From: Alkalicoccobacillus gibsonii
Lineage (GTDB): Bacteria; Bacillota; Bacilli; Bacillales; Bacillaceae_D
Assembly (NCBI RefSeq): GCF_016798245.1
Contig: NZ_JAEUZA010000004.1
Span: 62,001-126,000 of the forward strand
Reading direction: 5' to 3'
Length of the DNA: 64,000 bases
The first letter of the stretch is position 1; every line of letters begins with the position of its first letter. Positions 62,834 through 64,000 of this stretch are shown here, piece by piece. Both the position numbers and the translations under genes were made by a program. The notes beneath the pieces are model-generated. The model saw only the letters and a program-made list of their open reading frames with translations. It did not search any database and had not been told where the DNA came from.

Positions 62834-64000
62834 ATGTCTAAAATTATTGCAATTAATGCTGGAAGTTCATCTTTGAAATTTCAGTTACTTACCATGCCTG
62901 AAGAAGAAGTCTTAACAATTGGTTTAGTAGAACGAATTGGTTTAGAGAACGGAGTATTCCAAATCTCTGTTAATGGAGAAAAGGATGAAACGATTACTGA
63001 TATTCCAAACCATGAAGTAGCAGTTAAGCTTTTACTTGAGAAATTAACGGGTCTTGGGATTATTCAGTCTCTTGATGAAATTAATGCCATTGGCCACCGT
63101 GTTGTACATGGTGGAGAGTTATTTAACGATTCAGTTCTGATTACGGATGAAGTGCTAAAAGGAATCGAAACGGTTTCAGAGCTTGCACCTCTTCATAACC
63201 CAGCTAATATTGTTGGAATCAAAGCATTTAAAGAGATTCTTCCAAATGTTCCTGCTGTAGCCGTTTTTGATACGGCGTTCCATCAGTCGATGCCTGAAGA
63301 ATCATTTTTATACAGTCTTCCGTATGAATACTACAAAGAATTCGGTATTCGTAAATATGGATTCCATGGTACCTCTCACAAGTATGTATCTGAGCGTGCC
63401 GCTGAGCTACTAGATCGTCCAATTGAACAGCTACGCATCCTTTCGTGCCACCTTGGAAATGGAGCAAGTATTGCTGCAATCGAAGGTGGAAAATCAATTG
63501 ATACATCAATGGGCTTTACGCCACTTGCAGGTGTAACAATGGGAACACGTTCTGGTAACTTAGATCCAGCGCTTATTCCTTTCATTATGGATAAAACGGG
63601 CCAAACAGCAGTTGAAGTTCTTGATACACTTAACAAAAGAAGTGGATTACTTGGCTTAACTGGCTTCTCAAGCGACCTTCGTGATATTCAAGAGAAGGCA
63701 GATGCTGGAGACGAGCGTGCCGAAACAGCTCTTAACGTGTTCACTTCGCGTATTCATAAGTATATTGGGTCTTATGCAGCACGTATGAGTGGTGTTGATG
63801 CGATCGTCTTTACTGCTGGTATCGGTGAAAATAGTATTACAATCCGTGAGCGTGTCTTGCGTGGACTTGAGTTTATGGGTGTATACTTTGATCCATCTCT
63901 TAACGAGGTTCGTGGAAAAGAAGCTTTTATTAACTTCCCGCATTCACCAGTTAAAGTCATCATTATTCCAACAAATGAAGAAGTAATGATCGCTCGTGAT
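62834..64000 (+). CDS. ackA: acetate kinase, C-terminus cut by window edge
   Basis: Makes ATP and acetate from acetyl phosphate during overflow metabolism. The first 389 codons are present, nearly the full length (~395-400). Motifs: [15 protein letters not shown] at the N-terminus, the [11 protein letters not shown] substrate site, [54 protein letters not shown] and [12 protein letters not shown] at 62834; AAGGAG lies ~12 bases upstream. The frame is open to the edge of the window. Confidence 0.96.
   Translation, partial: MSKIIAINAGSSSLKFQLLTMPEEEVLTIGLVERIGLENGVFQISVNGEKDETITDIPNHEVAVKLLLEKLTGLGIIQSLDEINAIGHRVVHGGELFNDSVLITDEVLKGIETVSELAPLHNPANIVGIKAFKEILPNVPAVAVFDTAFHQSMPEESFLYSLPYEYYKEFGIRKYGFHGTSHKYVSERAAELLDRPIEQLRILSCHLGNGASIAAIEGGKSIDTSMGFTPLAGVTMGTRSGNLDPALIPFIMDKTGQTAVEVLDTLNKRSGLLGLTGFSSDLRDIQEKADAGDERAETALNVFTSRIHKYIGSYAARMSGVDAIVFTAGIGENSITIRERVLRGLEFMGVYFDPSLNEVRGKEAFINFPHSPVKVIIIPTNEEVMIARD

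Overview
The window is a stretch of chromosome from a spore-forming, low-G+C Bacillaceae bacterium. The grounds are an alpha/beta-type small acid-soluble spore protein, GerW/YtfJ, EzrA, RefZ, a CcpA regulon with cre-like sites, a consensus-like sigma-B promoter, a tyrosine T-box, and gene order that follows the yt* region of Bacillus subtilis almost gene for gene (cysteine synthase to ackA). It is not B. subtilis itself: motPS and ytxJ are missing from their expected places, and several genes are inserted. The genus cannot be fixed from this window; a related, perhaps alkaliphilic or halotolerant, bacillus would fit.

Layout. 1-9.5 kb: cysteine synthase (cut by the left edge), thpR, an lrgAB pair, a NERD-like protein, a HicB-like orphan, purU, pullulanase amyX, ytmP, ytzH, trmB and ytzB. 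9.7-20.4 kb: M42 peptidase ytoP with a DUF84 phosphatase, ytoQ, an orphan PTS-IIC membrane protein, ytpP/ytpQ/ytpR, the DNA translocase sftA, murC, and the sigma-B-type ytxGH pair. 20.4-30.5 kb: a structured intergenic repeat, an FtsA/PilM-like ATPase, aroA(G), ccpA, mtnN, and acuABC divergent from acsA. 30.7-38.6 kb is an inserted block between acsA and tyrS: an ArsR-type regulator with its MFS transporter, an AraC regulator with two Gfo/Idh/MocA oxidoreductases, and a class A penicillin-binding protein with an FN3 domain and a very acidic tail. 38.6-51.7 kb: T-box-tyrS, rpsD with its long leader, GAF-GGDEF ytrP, ytsP (free-Met-sulfoxide reductase), refZ, the rbsRKDACB ribose operon and hisJ. 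51.9-64 kb: ezrA, cysteine desulfurase with thiI, sspA-type SASP, ytcJ, sppA, yteJ, ytfI/ytfJ, tpx, ytxK and ackA (cut by the right edge).

How the genes connect. CcpA sits a few kilobases from one of its likely targets (acsA), which carries a cre-like site inside its first codons. AcuA and AcuC are known to acetylate and deacetylate AcsA, and the lysine they act on is visible at residue 548. AckA at the far end is the other acetate enzyme. The cysteine desulfurase and ThiI overlap by four bases and act together in tRNA 4-thiouridine synthesis. SftA, EzrA and RefZ act in cell division and chromosome segregation. The rbs genes form one operon behind a strong promoter with a perfect palindromic operator.

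No CRISPR array, prophage, transposase, rRNA or tRNA gene was seen. Most of the window is conserved core. The parts most worth a second look are the sftA leader with competing hairpins, the FtsA-like protein with repeated C-terminal modules, the intergenic repeat before it, the modified penicillin-binding protein, the HicB-like orphan, and a 23-residue ORF with an excellent ribosome binding site ahead of murC.
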